DNA of 28,278 bases, from contig URYO01000002.1 in the NCBI GenBank assembly GCA_900552195.1, positions 1-28,278 of the forward strand, written 5' to 3'. Shown piece by piece: positions 8,184 to 16,900 of this stretch. The translations under genes and the position numbers were made by a program. The stretch comes from an uncultured Sutterella sp. (GTDB lineage Bacteria; Pseudomonadota; Gammaproteobacteria; Burkholderiales; Burkholderiaceae_F). Each line of letters starts with the position of its first letter. Position 1 is the stretch's first letter. Below the pieces are notes generated by a model. It saw nothing but the letters and a program-made list of their open reading frames with translations. It ran no database searches and was not told the origin of the DNA.

Positions 8184-8674
8184 GTCAGCATCTTCCTCCT
8201 CCTTCTTTCGAGAAAAAGATTGTTCCCTTCGAAGAGCTCGAAGAATTCGTAAGCAAGCTCCCGCATCCGATCGTCCTGACGAACGGCGTCTTTGACATCC
8301 TGCACCGCGGTCATGTGACTTACCTGGCACAAGCCGCTTCTCTAGGTGCCAGCTTGGTCGTCGCCGTCAACAGTGACGAATCCGTGCGGATGCTCGGCAA
8401 AGGACCGGACCGTCCGATTAATTCGGAAAACGACAGAGCCGCTGTCCTTGCCGCATTGGAAAGTACTGCCTGTGTTGTGATTTTCAAAGATAAGGTTCCG
8501 CTAGAAGTTGTAAAAAAAGTCCGCCCCGACATTTACGTCAAGGGCGGAGATTATGAGATCTCTCAGCTTCCTGAAGCCGAGATCGTTCACTCATACGGCG
8601 GAAAAGTTGTGACGGTCGCTTTTGACTACGACCGCAGCACAACCAAACTCCTCAATAAGGTCAGATCTAAATAA
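8180..8674 (+). CDS. hldC: D-glycero-beta-D-manno-heptose 1-phosphate adenylyltransferase HldC (RfaE domain II)
   Basis: Transfers AMP from ATP to heptose 1-phosphate, forming ADP-heptose. Cytidylyltransferase-like fold, 164 residues, corresponding to the C-terminal half of Hld[16 protein letters not shown] contains the HxGH nucleotide-binding motif near residue 40. [18 protein letters not shown] and YVKGGDY are typical of the family. Overlaps gmhB by four bases. Its stop lies inside the 3' end of the convergent galU, so the two genes overlap tail to tail by eight bases. Together with hldA, hldD and gmhB it completes every step except the GmhA isomerase, which is not in this window. Confidence 0.95.
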   Translation: MSQHLPPPSFEKKIVPFEELEEFVSKLPHPIVLTNGVFDILHRGHVTYLAQAASLGASLVVAVNSDESVRMLGKGPDRPINSENDRAAVLAALESTACVVIFKDKVPLEVVKKVRPDIYVKGGDYEISQLPEAEIVHSYGGKVVTVAFDYDRSTTKLLNKVRSK

Positions 8675-9515
8675 TTCTGTAGCCTTCTTTACGGGCGTAG
8701 TGAACGGTTGCGTTCAGGAAGCCTTGTTTGGAGCCGCAGTCAAAGCGCTCTCCGTCGTACTTGCAGGCGATCGTTTTGCCTTTAGGAATTTCACGGGCGA
8801 TCGCATCGGTCAGCTGGATTTCTCCTCCGGCACCGCGGTCGATCTTGCGAAGACTGTCAAAGATTTCAGGTTCAAGAACATAGCGTCCGATCACTGCCAT
8901 GGTCGAGGGTGCAACCTGAGGATCAGGTTTCTCAACAATAGAGCGGATCGTCGGACACTTCTCGTGTTCACCGTTAACTTCGACAATACCGTATTGTTTG
9001 GTCAGTTCACGAGGAACGGTTTGTACAGCAAGTACGTTGCCGCCGTCATTCTCTTCACGGGCCTTGATCAGCTGGGCAATCGCAGGCTGTTTGGCATCAA
9101 TCAGGTCATCAGCCAGTAAAACGGCAAACGGCTCTTCCCCGACAACGGGCTGTGCGCAGAGAACTGCGTGTCCCAGGCCAAGCGGTTCAGGCTGACGGAT
9201 AAAAATGAAATTAATTCCGGGCGGCACAACTGCTTTCAATGTAGCCAAAAGGGCATTCTTATTTTTGCTCTTTAAGTCGCGCTCAAGCTCGGGCGCGCTG
9301 TCAAAGTGGTCTTCAATGGCGCGTTTATGGCGGCCGGTAATGAAGATCATATCTGTAATACCGGCAGCTGCTGCCTCTTCAACTGCGTACTGGATCAAAG
9401 GTTTATCCACCACGGGAAGCATCTCTTTCGGCATCGCTTTCGTTGCGGGAAGGAAACGAGTGCCGAGTCCGGCAACCGGGAATACTGCTTTTCTAACAGG
9501 TTTCATTTTCGTCAT
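8667..9515 (-). CDS. galU: UTP-glucose-1-phosphate uridylyltransferase GalU
   Basis: Makes UDP-glucose from UTP and Glc-1-P for LPS, capsule and related glycans. The nucleotidyltransferase signature [21 protein letters not shown] lies at the N-terminus, followed by [12 protein letters not shown], the GHAVLCAQP segment and the late IVEKPDP. From the ATG at 9515 the protein has 282 residues and 12 residues before PVAGLG, very like E. coli GalU. A GTG at 9530 and an ATG at 9506 are alternative starts. None of the three has a strong ribosome binding site. It follows plsC after about 56 bases and probably belongs to the ruvX-plsC-galU transcript. Confidence 0.96.
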   Translation of the reverse strand: MTKMKPVRKAVFPVAGLGTRFLPATKAMPKEMLPVVDKPLIQYAVEEAAAAGITDMIFITGRHKRAIEDHFDSAPELERDLKSKNKNALLATLKAVVPPGINFIFIRQPEPLGLGHAVLCAQPVVGEEPFAVLLADDLIDAKQPAIAQLIKAREENDGGNVLAVQTVPRELTKQYGIVEVNGEHEKCPTIRSIVEKPDPQVAPSTMAVIGRYVLEPEIFDSLRKIDRGAGGEIQLTDAIAREIPKGKTIACKYDGERFDCGSKQGFLNATVHYARKEGYRII

Positions 9516-9571
9516 TTGAGTACAAAACACTACTGCGGTAAGTTTAATCGTCTTCTCAAAAAATTCGAACC

Positions 9572-10408
9572 TTAGCCGTTTGCGATCGCTTTGGCCAAAG
9601 CCTCCGCCGCATTCGCATCGTTAGCTATATATTCGTCGCCCCAGATTTCTTGGAGCTTAGCTCTCATACGTTCCTCACAAATCTTTGCGACTTCGTGGCG
9701 CGTGAGATCTTTTGTGTTGGTAATCGGTTCCAAAAAGTGAACAACCACTTCGACGTCTTCCATCGTGACGACATTCCACAAGGAACCGAACAAAGTGACA
9801 TCGCCGGAAAAAGCAGCCTGCTTAGTCGGCTTTCCTTTGTTTTTGTAGGAAAGAATCACGGGCTGGACCGTTGCTCCGATCTCACAGGCCGGCGCAATAA
9901 AGTTGGCTTTAATCGGCAGAAGTTCATTGCCGAAAGTTGTGGTACCTTCGGCGAAAATCGTGACAGCTTCGCAGTTGCAAAGCGCACCGCGAATGTCATC
10001 GTTGATGCGCAAAATCGCACGCTTACTTGAGCGATTGATAAAAAGCGTTCCGATCTGCTGAGCGATCAACCCGAAAATCGGCCACTTCGCAATTTCGGTC
10101 TTCGCGATAAAGCGACTAGGAAGCTGGGAGTCCAAAGAGAAGATGTCCAGCCAAGAAACATGGTTGCTCAAAACCAGACAGGCCGGAGGTGTATCTGTCA
10201 GACCGCATTCATGCAGCAGCTCGGGTACATGGCCTTCATAACTGCAGCGAACCCCGGCAAGCTTCAGCACCTGAGTCGGATAATAGCGAAGCATCCTGCC
10301 TTTTTCTTTGCGGTCTACGCGTTTAAACCGCGTATACGCCTGAAAAAGACAAACGAAGGTATAACAAATGACTCGGCTGAACCGCCAAATGCCTTTAATG
10401 GTTTTCAT
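9572..10408 (-). CDS. plsC: 1-acyl-sn-glycerol-3-phosphate acyltransferase (PlsC family)
   Basis: Acylates lysophosphatidate to phosphatidate at the inner membrane; family members may also acylate other lipids. 278 residues. NHVSWLDIF at about 82-90 is the HX4D catalytic block, and FAEGTTTFG (about 152-160) is the glycerolphosphate-binding EGT block. [13 protein letters not shown] and GTLFINR are the intervening conserved segments. The N-terminal hydrophobic stretch (about 11-24) would anchor it in the membrane. The start has GGAG six bases upstream and overlaps the ruvX end by 14 bases, so the two are coupled. Which lysophospholipid it prefers cannot be read from the sequence. Confidence 0.9.
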   Translation of the reverse strand: MKTIKGIWRFSRVICYTFVCLFQAYTRFKRVDRKEKGRMLRYYPTQVLKLAGVRCSYEGHVPELLHECGLTDTPPACLVLSNHVSWLDIFSLDSQLPSRFIAKTEIAKWPIFGLIAQQIGTLFINRSSKRAILRINDDIRGALCNCEAVTIFAEGTTTFGNELLPIKANFIAPACEIGATVQPVILSYKNKGKPTKQAAFSGDVTLFGSLWNVVTMEDVEVVVHFLEPITNTKDLTRHEVAKICEERMRAKLQEIWGDEYIANDANAAEALAKAIANG

Positions 10409-10847
10409 TTTTATCTCCGGGAACTTTGTTCAGCCATTGGTCAAGAATAATCGCAGCGGCCTCATCGTCGATGGGCTCGTCGTCATCGGCATCATGATAG
10501 CTTTCAGCCTCTACCGAGCTGTAGCGCTCGTCTTCCCGAACCACGGGAATCCCGTACCGGCCTTCCACTTGATTAGCGAAACGTTCGCAGATCGGCGTCA
10601 TGTCATTCGGTTTGCCGTCTTTATGACGAGGTACACCGACTACAACAGCGGCAGGCTGCCACTCCGAGAGCACCTGTGTAATTTCTGCCCATTTCTGATC
10701 ATTCTTTTTCCAGTGAATGATTCTCAGAGGGCGTGCAGACTTGGTCAATAAATTTCCGACGGCGACGCCGATCCTTTTTAAACCGTAATCAAAAGCAATG
10801 ACAATCGAATCTTCCGACAGTCTTTCCAGTGCAGATTGCTGAGACAT
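10395..10847 (-). CDS. ruvX: RuvX/YqgF family Holliday junction resolvase-like protein, putative pre-16S rRNA nuclease
   Basis: RNase H-like protein implicated in 16S rRNA 5' maturation and originally predicted as a Holliday junction resolvase. 150 residues, the usual size. IAFDYGLKRIGVAVG with Asp20, VVVGVPRHKDGKPND, and DERYSSVEAE followed by DDEAAAIILDQWL give the conserved acidic residues. In many proteobacteria it follows yqgE/algH, but here it is first in a minus-strand group with plsC and galU, opposite the DUF2721 genes. A Shine-Dalgarno is not obvious. Confidence 0.92.
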   Translation of the reverse strand: MSQQSALERLSEDSIVIAFDYGLKRIGVAVGNLLTKSARPLRIIHWKKNDQKWAEITQVLSEWQPAAVVVGVPRHKDGKPNDMTPICERFANQVEGRYGIPVVREDERYSSVEAESYHDADDDEPIDDEAAAIILDQWLNKVPGDKNENH

Positions 10848-10953
10848 CTTATTTAAGTAACGAAAAAGGGGCCGAAACTTGTCCTGAGAACGCCCCTGAA
10901 AAGCCCTATTCTAATTCTCAAGAGGCTTTTTCTTTTCCTTTCTAAAAGCGAAA

Positions 10954-10968
10954 AGCCTTAATTAGGCT
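10954..10968. repeat. Perfect inverted repeat in the ruvX/DUF2721 divergent gap
   Basis: AGCCT (10954-10958), spacer TAATT, AGGCT (10964-10968), about 45 bases before the first DUF2721-like gene. The 165-bp gap (10848-11012) contains two further inverted repeats: GGGGC/GCCCC (10868-10872, 10892-10896) and AAAAGCC/GGCTTTT (about 10899-10930). Either could fold as RNA or mark operators. A T-rich run follows the last one on the plus strand. Promoters for the two divergent units must lie here, but I could not place either with confidence. Confidence 0.4.
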
Positions 10969-11012
10969 CCTTGTCGCCTAAAATTCGCTCATATACGTGA
11001 GGAGAAAAAACA

Positions 11013-11453
11013 ATGGTTGAGTTCAGTGCGACGCTCTCAGACGCTCTCGCTCCGGTAACACTCATTTCCGGTGTGGGTTTGCTGCTGGTGTCCATGTCTG
11101 CGCGCTATTGCCATGCCACAAGCCGAATCCGTCAGCTGCTGGCTGAACGAAAAGAAGAATCCGAAGATTTCCATGAAGAAATCGACCAGTCCATCGACCT
11201 GATTTACAAGCGTGCCAGCCTTCTTAAAACCGGCATCCTGACATTGATGATCTCGGCCGCCTTCAGCAGTCTGCAGGTTTTGGTGATCGTAATCGAACGC
11301 CTCTTCAGCCTGGACTTATCTCTGATGAAATCAACAATGCTGCTGGCCTCCGTGATCTTCATCGTCATCTCAAGCTGTATTTACGTCAGTGAAGTTCAGG
11401 TTTCGGTAAAAGCGCTCGGCTTAACCGTCCACCATCACAACAGACCGCAATAG
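11013..11453 (+). CDS. DUF2721-like membrane protein, copy 1
   Basis: 146 residues; function unknown. An N-terminal hydrophobic segment (LAPVTLISGVGLLLVSMSA, about 12-30) is followed by a charged, probably helical cytoplasmic stretch (RIRQLLAERKEESEDFHEEIDQ). Two further membrane helices lie at about 71-94 and 106-128. This pattern of one helix, an arginine-rich linker and a helical pair ending in EVQ fits PF11026 as I remember it. A strong GAGGAG lies seven to eight bases before the ATG. The gene is followed after ten bases by a paralogue, so the pair arose by tandem duplication. A homo- or hetero-oligomeric membrane assembly is plausible but is inference only. Confidence 0.78.
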   Translation: MVEFSATLSDALAPVTLISGVGLLLVSMSARYCHATSRIRQLLAERKEESEDFHEEIDQSIDLIYKRASLLKTGILTLMISAAFSSLQVLVIVIERLFSLDLSLMKSTMLLASVIFIVISSCIYVSEVQVSVKALGLTVHHHNRPQ

Positions 11454-11463
11454 GAGAACAAAA

Positions 11464-11901
11464 ATGCTTTCTTACGCGGTAACGCTTTCCGATGCTTTGA
11501 CGCCGATCACTTTGATTTCCGGCGTCGGCCTGCTGCTTTTGGCTATGACAGCCCGCTACAACTACACCACCGACCGAGTGCGCGCTTTGCTTAAAGAGCG
11601 TCGTCAAAAAGCGCCGGTGATTGATCCCGTCCTTGAAAAAGCCATTCGACTCACTTACGAGCGCAGCCACTTATTGAAGAACGCAATTCTGGCAGTGACG
11701 ACTTCTGCTGCCTTCTCCGGTATTCTCGTTTTGGTGACGATCCTTGAACACCTTCTAGAGCTGAACATGGAAGTTTGGAAATCCACGATGCTCCTGACCG
11801 CTGTCGTCTTCATTGTCGTCTCTACCATTTTCTTTGTGCTGGAAGTCCAAATTTCTCTGAAGACCATCCGCACCTCCATTCGCGTCGCGAGAGGCTCATA
11901 G
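11464..11901 (+). CDS. DUF2721-like membrane protein, copy 2
   Basis: 145 residues, same architecture as the preceding gene and alignable along its whole length without large gaps. Identical blocks include TLSDAL, TLISGVGLLL, SAAFS, KSTMLL, VFIV and EVQ. By eye identity is about 40-50%, so the duplication is not recent. The most divergent parts are the charged linker after helix 1 and the C-terminal tail. AGGAG lies seven bases before the ATG, and the gene follows copy 1 by ten bases in the same operon. It ends 67 bases before the HdeD-like gene. No enzymatic motifs are visible. Confidence 0.78.
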   Translation: MLSYAVTLSDALTPITLISGVGLLLLAMTARYNYTTDRVRALLKERRQKAPVIDPVLEKAIRLTYERSHLLKNAILAVTTSAAFSGILVLVTILEHLLELNMEVWKSTMLLTAVVFIVVSTIFFVLEVQISLKTIRTSIRVARGS

Positions 11902-11921
11902 TGGTGCAGTTCCGCTGATTA

Positions 11922-11966
11922 TTTCCTCCAAAAAGGCGATGATGGAACCATCGTCATTGGAGGAAA
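11922..11966 (+). promoter_or_regulatory. Long hairpin sequestering the ribosome binding site of the HdeD-like gene
   Basis: TTTCCTCCAA (11922-11931) is perfectly complementary to TTGGAGGAAA (11957-11966), which contains the GGAGGA Shine-Dalgarno (11959-11964) of the ATG at 11969. Inside, GATGATGG (11938-11945) pairs with CCATCGTC (11948-11955), with one G-T. Only a 6x1 internal loop separates the stems. In mRNA the ribosome binding site would be buried while the AUG stays just outside. There is no U-tract, so it is not an ordinary terminator. It could be a translational switch such as an RNA thermometer, or a protein-binding site. Confidence 0.6.
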
Positions 11967-11968
11967 AT

Positions 11969-12559
11969 ATGACACAAAATTACGCAAACAATCGTGTGGT
12001 AAATGAACTGCTGATGCCTCTTAAGAAGCGCAGCGGTGCAATGATCGGCTGGGGTATCTTCTGTATCGTCCTCGGTACGATCGGTTTATTTGCGCCTATC
12101 GCATTCTCGGTCGGCGTCACGATCTTTATTGGTGCAATGCTTTTGGTTTCCGGTGCAACCGGCTTAGCCCTTTTCTGGAAAGCAGAAGGCTGGGGTGCAA
12201 GAACCGCCGCCATTGTCCTTGCCCTTCTGACCGCTTTAACCGGCCTGCTTCTGATGTTCTATCCGATTGCCGGAACTGAAACACTCACACTCTTCCTGGC
12301 CTCTTACTTCATCGCCATCGGCTTAGTTAAATGCTGGGCCGCTCTGTCCAATACGGATGCAAAAGGCTGGGGACTGATGCTCTTCTCCGCCATCGTTTCT
12401 TTACTGTTGGGCGGCTGCCTCTGGTGGGGTTGGCCTCAGAGCGCTACATGGATTTTCGGCATCTTCGTTGCAATCGAACTGATCTTCGACGGATGGACCG
12501 CCCTTATGTTCGGTCTTGAAGTCAGAGCTCTTCCGGACGACGATAACGACAATAAGTAA
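11969..12559 (+). CDS. HdeD/DUF308-family membrane protein
   Basis: 196 residues with six predicted membrane helices in three hairpins. Clear hydrophobic spans are GWGIFCIVLGTIGLFAPI, VTIFIGAMLLVSGATGLAL, AAIVLALLTALTGLLLMF, LFLASYFIAIGLVKCWAAL, LMLFSAIVSLLLGGCLWW and IFGIFVAIELIFDGWTALM. Repeated pairs and the short basic N-terminus (KKRSGAMI) match HdeD, an inner-membrane protein linked to acid resistance in E. coli. The role here is unproven. The frame is open from an ATG at 11939, but that codon lies within a hairpin and has no ribosome binding site. The ATG at 11969 has GGAGG five bases upstream. Probably the last gene of the DUF2721 operon, ended by a strong terminator. Confidence 0.85.
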   Translation: MTQNYANNRVVNELLMPLKKRSGAMIGWGIFCIVLGTIGLFAPIAFSVGVTIFIGAMLLVSGATGLALFWKAEGWGARTAAIVLALLTALTGLLLMFYPIAGTETLTLFLASYFIAIGLVKCWAALSNTDAKGWGLMLFSAIVSLLLGGCLWWGWPQSATWIFGIFVAIELIFDGWTALMFGLEVRALPDDDNDNK

Positions 12560-12581
12560 TTTGCAGCATCTAGAGATCTAA

Positions 12582-12620
12582 AATCCCGCTTTGCAGCTTC
12601 GCAGAGCGGGATTTTTATTT
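12582..12620 (+). terminator. Strong Rho-independent terminator after the HdeD-like gene
   Basis: AATCCCGCT (12582-12590) pairs with AGCGGGATT (12605-12613), with inner TGC/GCA pairing, followed by TTTATTT. On the minus strand the same hairpin is followed by TTTTAG, so it may also stop transcription from the convergent gene. Confidence 0.9.
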
Positions 12621-12630
12621 GCTCGGGCTC

Positions 12631-12658
12631 AGGACATCCGGCCGGGCACGGATGTCCT
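12631..12658. repeat. Perfect 10-base inverted repeat between convergent genes
   Basis: AGGACATCCG (12631-12640) and CGGATGTCCT (12649-12658) around an 8-base GC-rich loop, immediately after the stop of the minus-strand unknown gene. No T-run follows on either strand, so it is more likely an mRNA 3'-end stabilising stem or a Rho-type element than a stand-alone terminator. It stacks next to the terminator at 12582. Confidence 0.7.
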
Positions 12659-12664
12659 CACGGG

Positions 12665-13804
12665 TTATTCAGTTAAGTCTTTTCCGGCTTCTTTCTGAAC
12701 ATCAGCTGTCAGCTGGTCAAGCATGCGATCAGAGAACTTCTCGAGACGTTCGATCTGATCAGCGCTGTCGAGTTTCAGGAGGTCATCCAAAGAAGATTCC
12801 TGAACCGGATAGCTGTACTGCACGCGGATGCCCTGGATCGTATCGTCGAGCGTGAAAGAGCTCAGGCGTTCAGACAAGCCCTGCGGCAGAATAACCGGCA
12901 GTGTTTCTCTTCTCATCGGCGCTTCGGAAGCCGGCAAAATCGGCATCGGAGTTTCCGACAAGTCTTTGAGCATTTCGAAGATATGGGCGAACGGCACGGA
13001 GATGTTGAGCATCATTACGTCGCGTTCCAGATGAATATATTCTTTACCTTCGATTGTCTCCGAGGACGGAACGCCGGAAGGAATAAGACCGGTTTCTCCG
13101 ATGGACTGCGTCATGCAAAGTGCAATGTCGGATGTCCAGTCCGGAGCTTTGCCGATTTCGTAATAGACGTCCTGTTCCATCAAGTTTGCGATGGCGTAGA
13201 AGCCATAAGTAGGATTCTTCTCGGCGATACTCTTTAAGATCGACTGAGCATGACGAAGATTCTTAATCATGACCGGGAAGCTGATAACACGGAAAATTCC
13301 GTCAGGAGCAGCAAAATAGGTCGGCAGTCTTTTATCCCCGACCAGCCAAGTCAGATGGTACATCTCTTCGGCTTTTTTCTTTGCGAGCTGGTCCCACATG
13401 GAAGGAAAGCCATTTTCGTAAAGCATGGCAAAGACTTGAATCAGCGGAGTGGTATCGGACTGCTCCGTCGCGCTGCCCTCTTCGCCTTCCCAAACCTGAG
13501 TGGCTGTGTAGCGATGAGTCTTAGCACCCCAATTCAGCGTGATTTTGGCTTTTTGCTGAGCGTCCGACCATTCCGCTCTCCAGCCCTCAGCAGTCAGCAG
13601 AAATGTCCCTTCGTTCAGCGGTCCGAAAACCAAATACGGAGGAAGATCCGCCGGTGACTTCACCGCTTCCGGTTTGAAAGCACCCCAGTTAAAGGCACTT
13701 CTCGATGGAGAAGGCGCATTGACTAATGCAATCTGAAAAAGCTCGCCTAAGTTCTTATCGTCAAAAGGCTCTTGAGAAGCCTGTTTTTCTGTCTGATCTG
13801 ACAT
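12665..13804 (-). CDS. Unrecognised 379-residue soluble protein
   Basis: I do not recognise this family. From the ATG at 13804, preceded by GGAAGGA at eight bases, it encodes 379 residues. The frame opens with a TTG two codons earlier that lacks a better site. There is no signal peptide and no membrane helix. The N-terminal 30 residues are polar and probably flexible. A central region rich in aromatic residues (VWEGEEG, MYHLTWLVGDKRLPTYFAAPDG, NPTYGFYAIANLMEQDVYYEIG) suggests a mixed alpha/beta fold. The last 50 residues (LDDLLKLDSADQIERLEKFSDRM) are acidic and probably helical. No catalytic or nucleotide-binding motif is visible. It stands alone between a convergent terminator and purL, whose own terminator separates the two, so it is probably monocistronic. 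Codon use looks like that of its neighbours. Confidence 0.85.
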   Translation of the reverse strand: MSDQTEKQASQEPFDDKNLGELFQIALVNAPSPSRSAFNWGAFKPEAVKSPADLPPYLVFGPLNEGTFLLTAEGWRAEWSDAQQKAKITLNWGAKTHRYTATQVWEGEEGSATEQSDTTPLIQVFAMLYENGFPSMWDQLAKKKAEEMYHLTWLVGDKRLPTYFAAPDGIFRVISFPVMIKNLRHAQSILKSIAEKNPTYGFYAIANLMEQDVYYEIGKAPDWTSDIALCMTQSIGETGLIPSGVPSSETIEGKEYIHLERDVMMLNISVPFAHIFEMLKDLSETPMPILPASEAPMRRETLPVILPQGLSERLSSFTLDDTIQGIRVQYSYPVQESSLDDLLKLDSADQIERLEKFSDRMLDQLTADVQKEAGKDLTE

Positions 13805-13863
13805 ACGCAAAATCCTTCCGTTTCATTTCTTTATGTTCGGCAGAGTGTACACCGAGAAAAAAT

Positions 13864-13877
13864 AATGACCTGTCATT
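13864..13877. promoter_or_regulatory. Short palindrome upstream of the unknown gene
   Basis: AATGAC, CT, GTCATT: perfect 6-base arms around two bases, about 60 bases upstream of the ATG at 13804 and just beyond the purL terminator. This position suits an operator for a dyad-binding regulator. No regulator is identifiable. Confidence 0.3.
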
Positions 13878-13897
13878 CAAGACCGCTTTAAGCTCCG

Positions 13898-13925
13898 AAA
13901 AAAGAAGGCCCCCGAAGGAGCCCTC
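13898..13925 (-). terminator. Rho-independent terminator of purL
   Basis: On the minus strand GAGGGCTCC (13925-13917), a TTCG tetraloop, then GGGGCCTTC (13912-13904) form a 9-bp stem with two G-T pairs, followed by six Ts (13903-13898). It lies about 20 bases after the purL stop. Stable UUCG loop and U-tract make this a convincing terminator. Confidence 0.9.
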
Positions 13926-13945
13926 AATTCAAAACCGACAAAAAA

Positions 13946-16900
13946 TTAACCTACCCAGAAGCGAGCGTTTTGGAAGATTCTCGCCCACGGCGTCACGTTC
14001 TTCAGCAGCGGTGAGCGCCAGGACATTTGGGTTGCACGCCAGCTGCGTTCGGGGTGCGGCATCATAATCGTCGCGCGTCCGTCTGCTGTCGTAAATGCCG
14101 TCTTACCGCCGTGAGAGCCGTTCGGATTGAGCGGATAGACTTCGGTCGGCATCTGTTTAGAGTCGACATAGCAGGCGGCGCAGATTGCCTCAGCCTCATC
14201 TAACGGATTCGCCCAATAAGCACGTCCTTCGCCGTGAGAGTTCACGATCGGGAGTGTGGCACCGGTCATATCCGTAAAGAAGATAGACGGGGACTCAAGG
14301 ATTTTGACATTGACCAAACGAGCTTCGAACTGCTCAGAGAGGTTGCGAACGAAAGCAGGCCAATGATCAGCACCGGGGATAAGATCCTTGAGCTGAGAAA
14401 TCATCTGGCAGCCGTTGCAGACGCCCAACGTAAACGTTGTCGGCGTTTCGAAGAAGCGGCGGAACGAGCTCTGCAGTTTGGCGTTGTGCAGAATGGTCTT
14501 CGCCCATCCGCCGCCGGCGCCTAACACGTCACCGTAGGAGAAGCCGCCGCAAGCTGCCAAACCCACAAAGTCGGCAAGCTTGGCTCTGCCTTCGAGAAGG
14601 TCGGTCATATGAACGTCTACGGCATCAAAACCTGCCTGCAGGAAGGCGCTGGCCATCTCGTTCTGGCTGTTAACGCCCTGTTCTCTCAGGATCGCAACCT
14701 TCGGACGAACACCGGTATTGATAAAAGGAGCCGCCAGGTTTTCTTCCGGATCAAAGCCCATCGTCAGCACTAAGCCGCCGTTGTGCTTATCGGAGATGAG
14801 CTCGTACTCGCTGTCAACGCATTCGGGATTGTCACGCATTCTGGCAATCTGCCAGCTGACTTCATTCCAAGCTTTCTGCAGGTCGACGCGATCTTCCGAA
14901 AGAACGCATTTGCCTTCAAGATAAATATTGAGGTGATCGTCCTGAGTCAGGTTGCCCAGATACTTGAGCGACCAGCCCATGCCGGCAGCTTCAAAGTCTC
15001 TTTCCACTTCGGCAGCGCGTCCGCGGGCGACCTGAATGACCGCGCCGAGCTCTTCATTGAACAATGCCTGGTTAAGCGTACGGTCTTTGCTCACAAGCGC
15101 ATCGGCCACAATTTCTACGCCGACATGGCTAGCAAACATCATTTCGCAGAGGGCTGCAGCCAAACCGCCGTCGCTTCTGTCGTGATAAGCGAGAATCGCG
15201 CCTTTGGCGGATAAGGAACGAATCAGCTCAAGGAACTTTTTCAGCTCTTTGGGGTCTTCCATATCCGGTGTCACGGAATCAAAACGCTGCGTCACTTGAG
15301 AGTAAACAGAGCCGCCGAGACGATCTTTGCCGTGTCCGAGGTCAATCAGCAGCAAGGAGCTGTCGCGAACCGATTCAGCAAACATCGGAAGCAGGTTGTT
15401 TCGAATGTCATAAACCGGTGCCGCAGCGGAAACCACTAAGGAAACGGGCGAGACCACGGTCTTGGCTTCTCCGGCTTGGTCTTTCCAGGAAGTCTTCATG
15501 GAAAGAGAATCTTTACCGACGGGGATGCTGACGCCTAATTCCTGACAGAAACTGCTGGCTGCACTGACTCCGTCATAGAGCGCAGCATCCTGGCCTTTAA
15601 CACCGCAGGCACCCATCCAATTAGCCGACAAGATAATACGGTCGAGGTTTACGTCGGCGCTGACCAGATTCGTCAGAGCTTCGCCAATAGCCATGCGGCT
15701 TGCTGCCGCAGCGTTAGAAACGGCAATCGGCGTTTTTTCGCCCATAGCCATTGCTTCGCCCTTGAACTCTTCAAAGGAAACTGCCGTTACAGCAGCATCT
15801 GCAACCGGGACCTGCCAAGGACCGACCATCTGATCGCGGACAGTCATGCCGCCGACGGTTCTGTCGCCGATCGTGATCAGGAATTTCTTGCTTCCGACAG
15901 TCGGATGAGCCAGAACTTCATATAAAGCTTTGCGCGTATCGACTGCCTTGTCTGTTTCCATCTTCACGGGCTCAGCGTATTCTGCATCGCGGTGCATCTT
16001 CGGCGTTTTGCCGAGCAATACGCTCATAGGCATATCTACTGCAGGTTCTTCGCCCTGTCTGCGCGTGACGACTAACTCGTCATCGGCAGAAATTTCACCG
16101 AGCACAGCATATGGGCAGCGTTCACGTTTGCAGTACTGATCGAACTGTTCAAGACGTGCTGGATCGATCGCCAAAGAATATCTTTCCTGCGATTCGTTAC
16201 ACCAAATCTCGAGCGGGCTCATGCCGCTTTCTTCAACCGGGACTTTGTTCAGATCCAGTTTTGCGCCCTTACCGGAAAGGTCTGCCAGTTCGGGCATTGC
16301 GTTAGAAAGACCGCCCGCCCCGATATCGTGAATCGCCAGGATCGGATTTTCCTCGCCGGCTTCCCAGCAGCGGTCGATCACTTCCTGTGCGCGGCGTTCC
16401 ATTTCCGGGTTGCCGCGCTGAACGCTGGCAAAGTCTAAGGATTCACTGTTGGCACCTGCACCCATGGAAGAAGCCGCACCGCCGCCGATACCGATACGCA
16501 TGCCCGGACCGCCCAGCACCACAAGGAGCGTGCCTGTCGGAAGTCCGAGTTTATGTGTCTGATCGTTGCGGATGTTGCCTAGACCGCCGGCCAGCATAAT
16601 AGGCTTGTGATAGCCGTAGCGAGTTCCGTCAACGTTGGCTTCGAAAGAGCGGAAGTACCCAAGAATGTTGGGGCGGCCGAATTCGTTGTTAAATGCAGCG
16701 CCGCCGAGCGGACCTTCGATCATGATCTCCAGCGGAGAAGCCATGCGGGAGGGCGCCCCGTAGTAAGGAGCGGCCTCAGAAGCCTTACTGACATCTCTGT
16801 CATTTTCCCAGGCCTGTTCATGTCCCGGAAGTCGAAGCGCAGAGACGGTAAATCCGGTTAAGCCGGCTTTAGGTCTTGCTCCCCGGCCGGTTGCACCTTC

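Noticed and set aside
11939..11968. Upstream ATG start of the HdeD-like gene
   Set aside because: The ATG at 11939 sits in the hairpin without a Shine-Dalgarno, whereas 11969 has GGAGG at ideal distance and the family N-terminus.
12631..12658. Stand-alone intrinsic terminator
   Set aside because: The stem is strong, but neither strand has a T-run after it; I recorded it as an inverted repeat.
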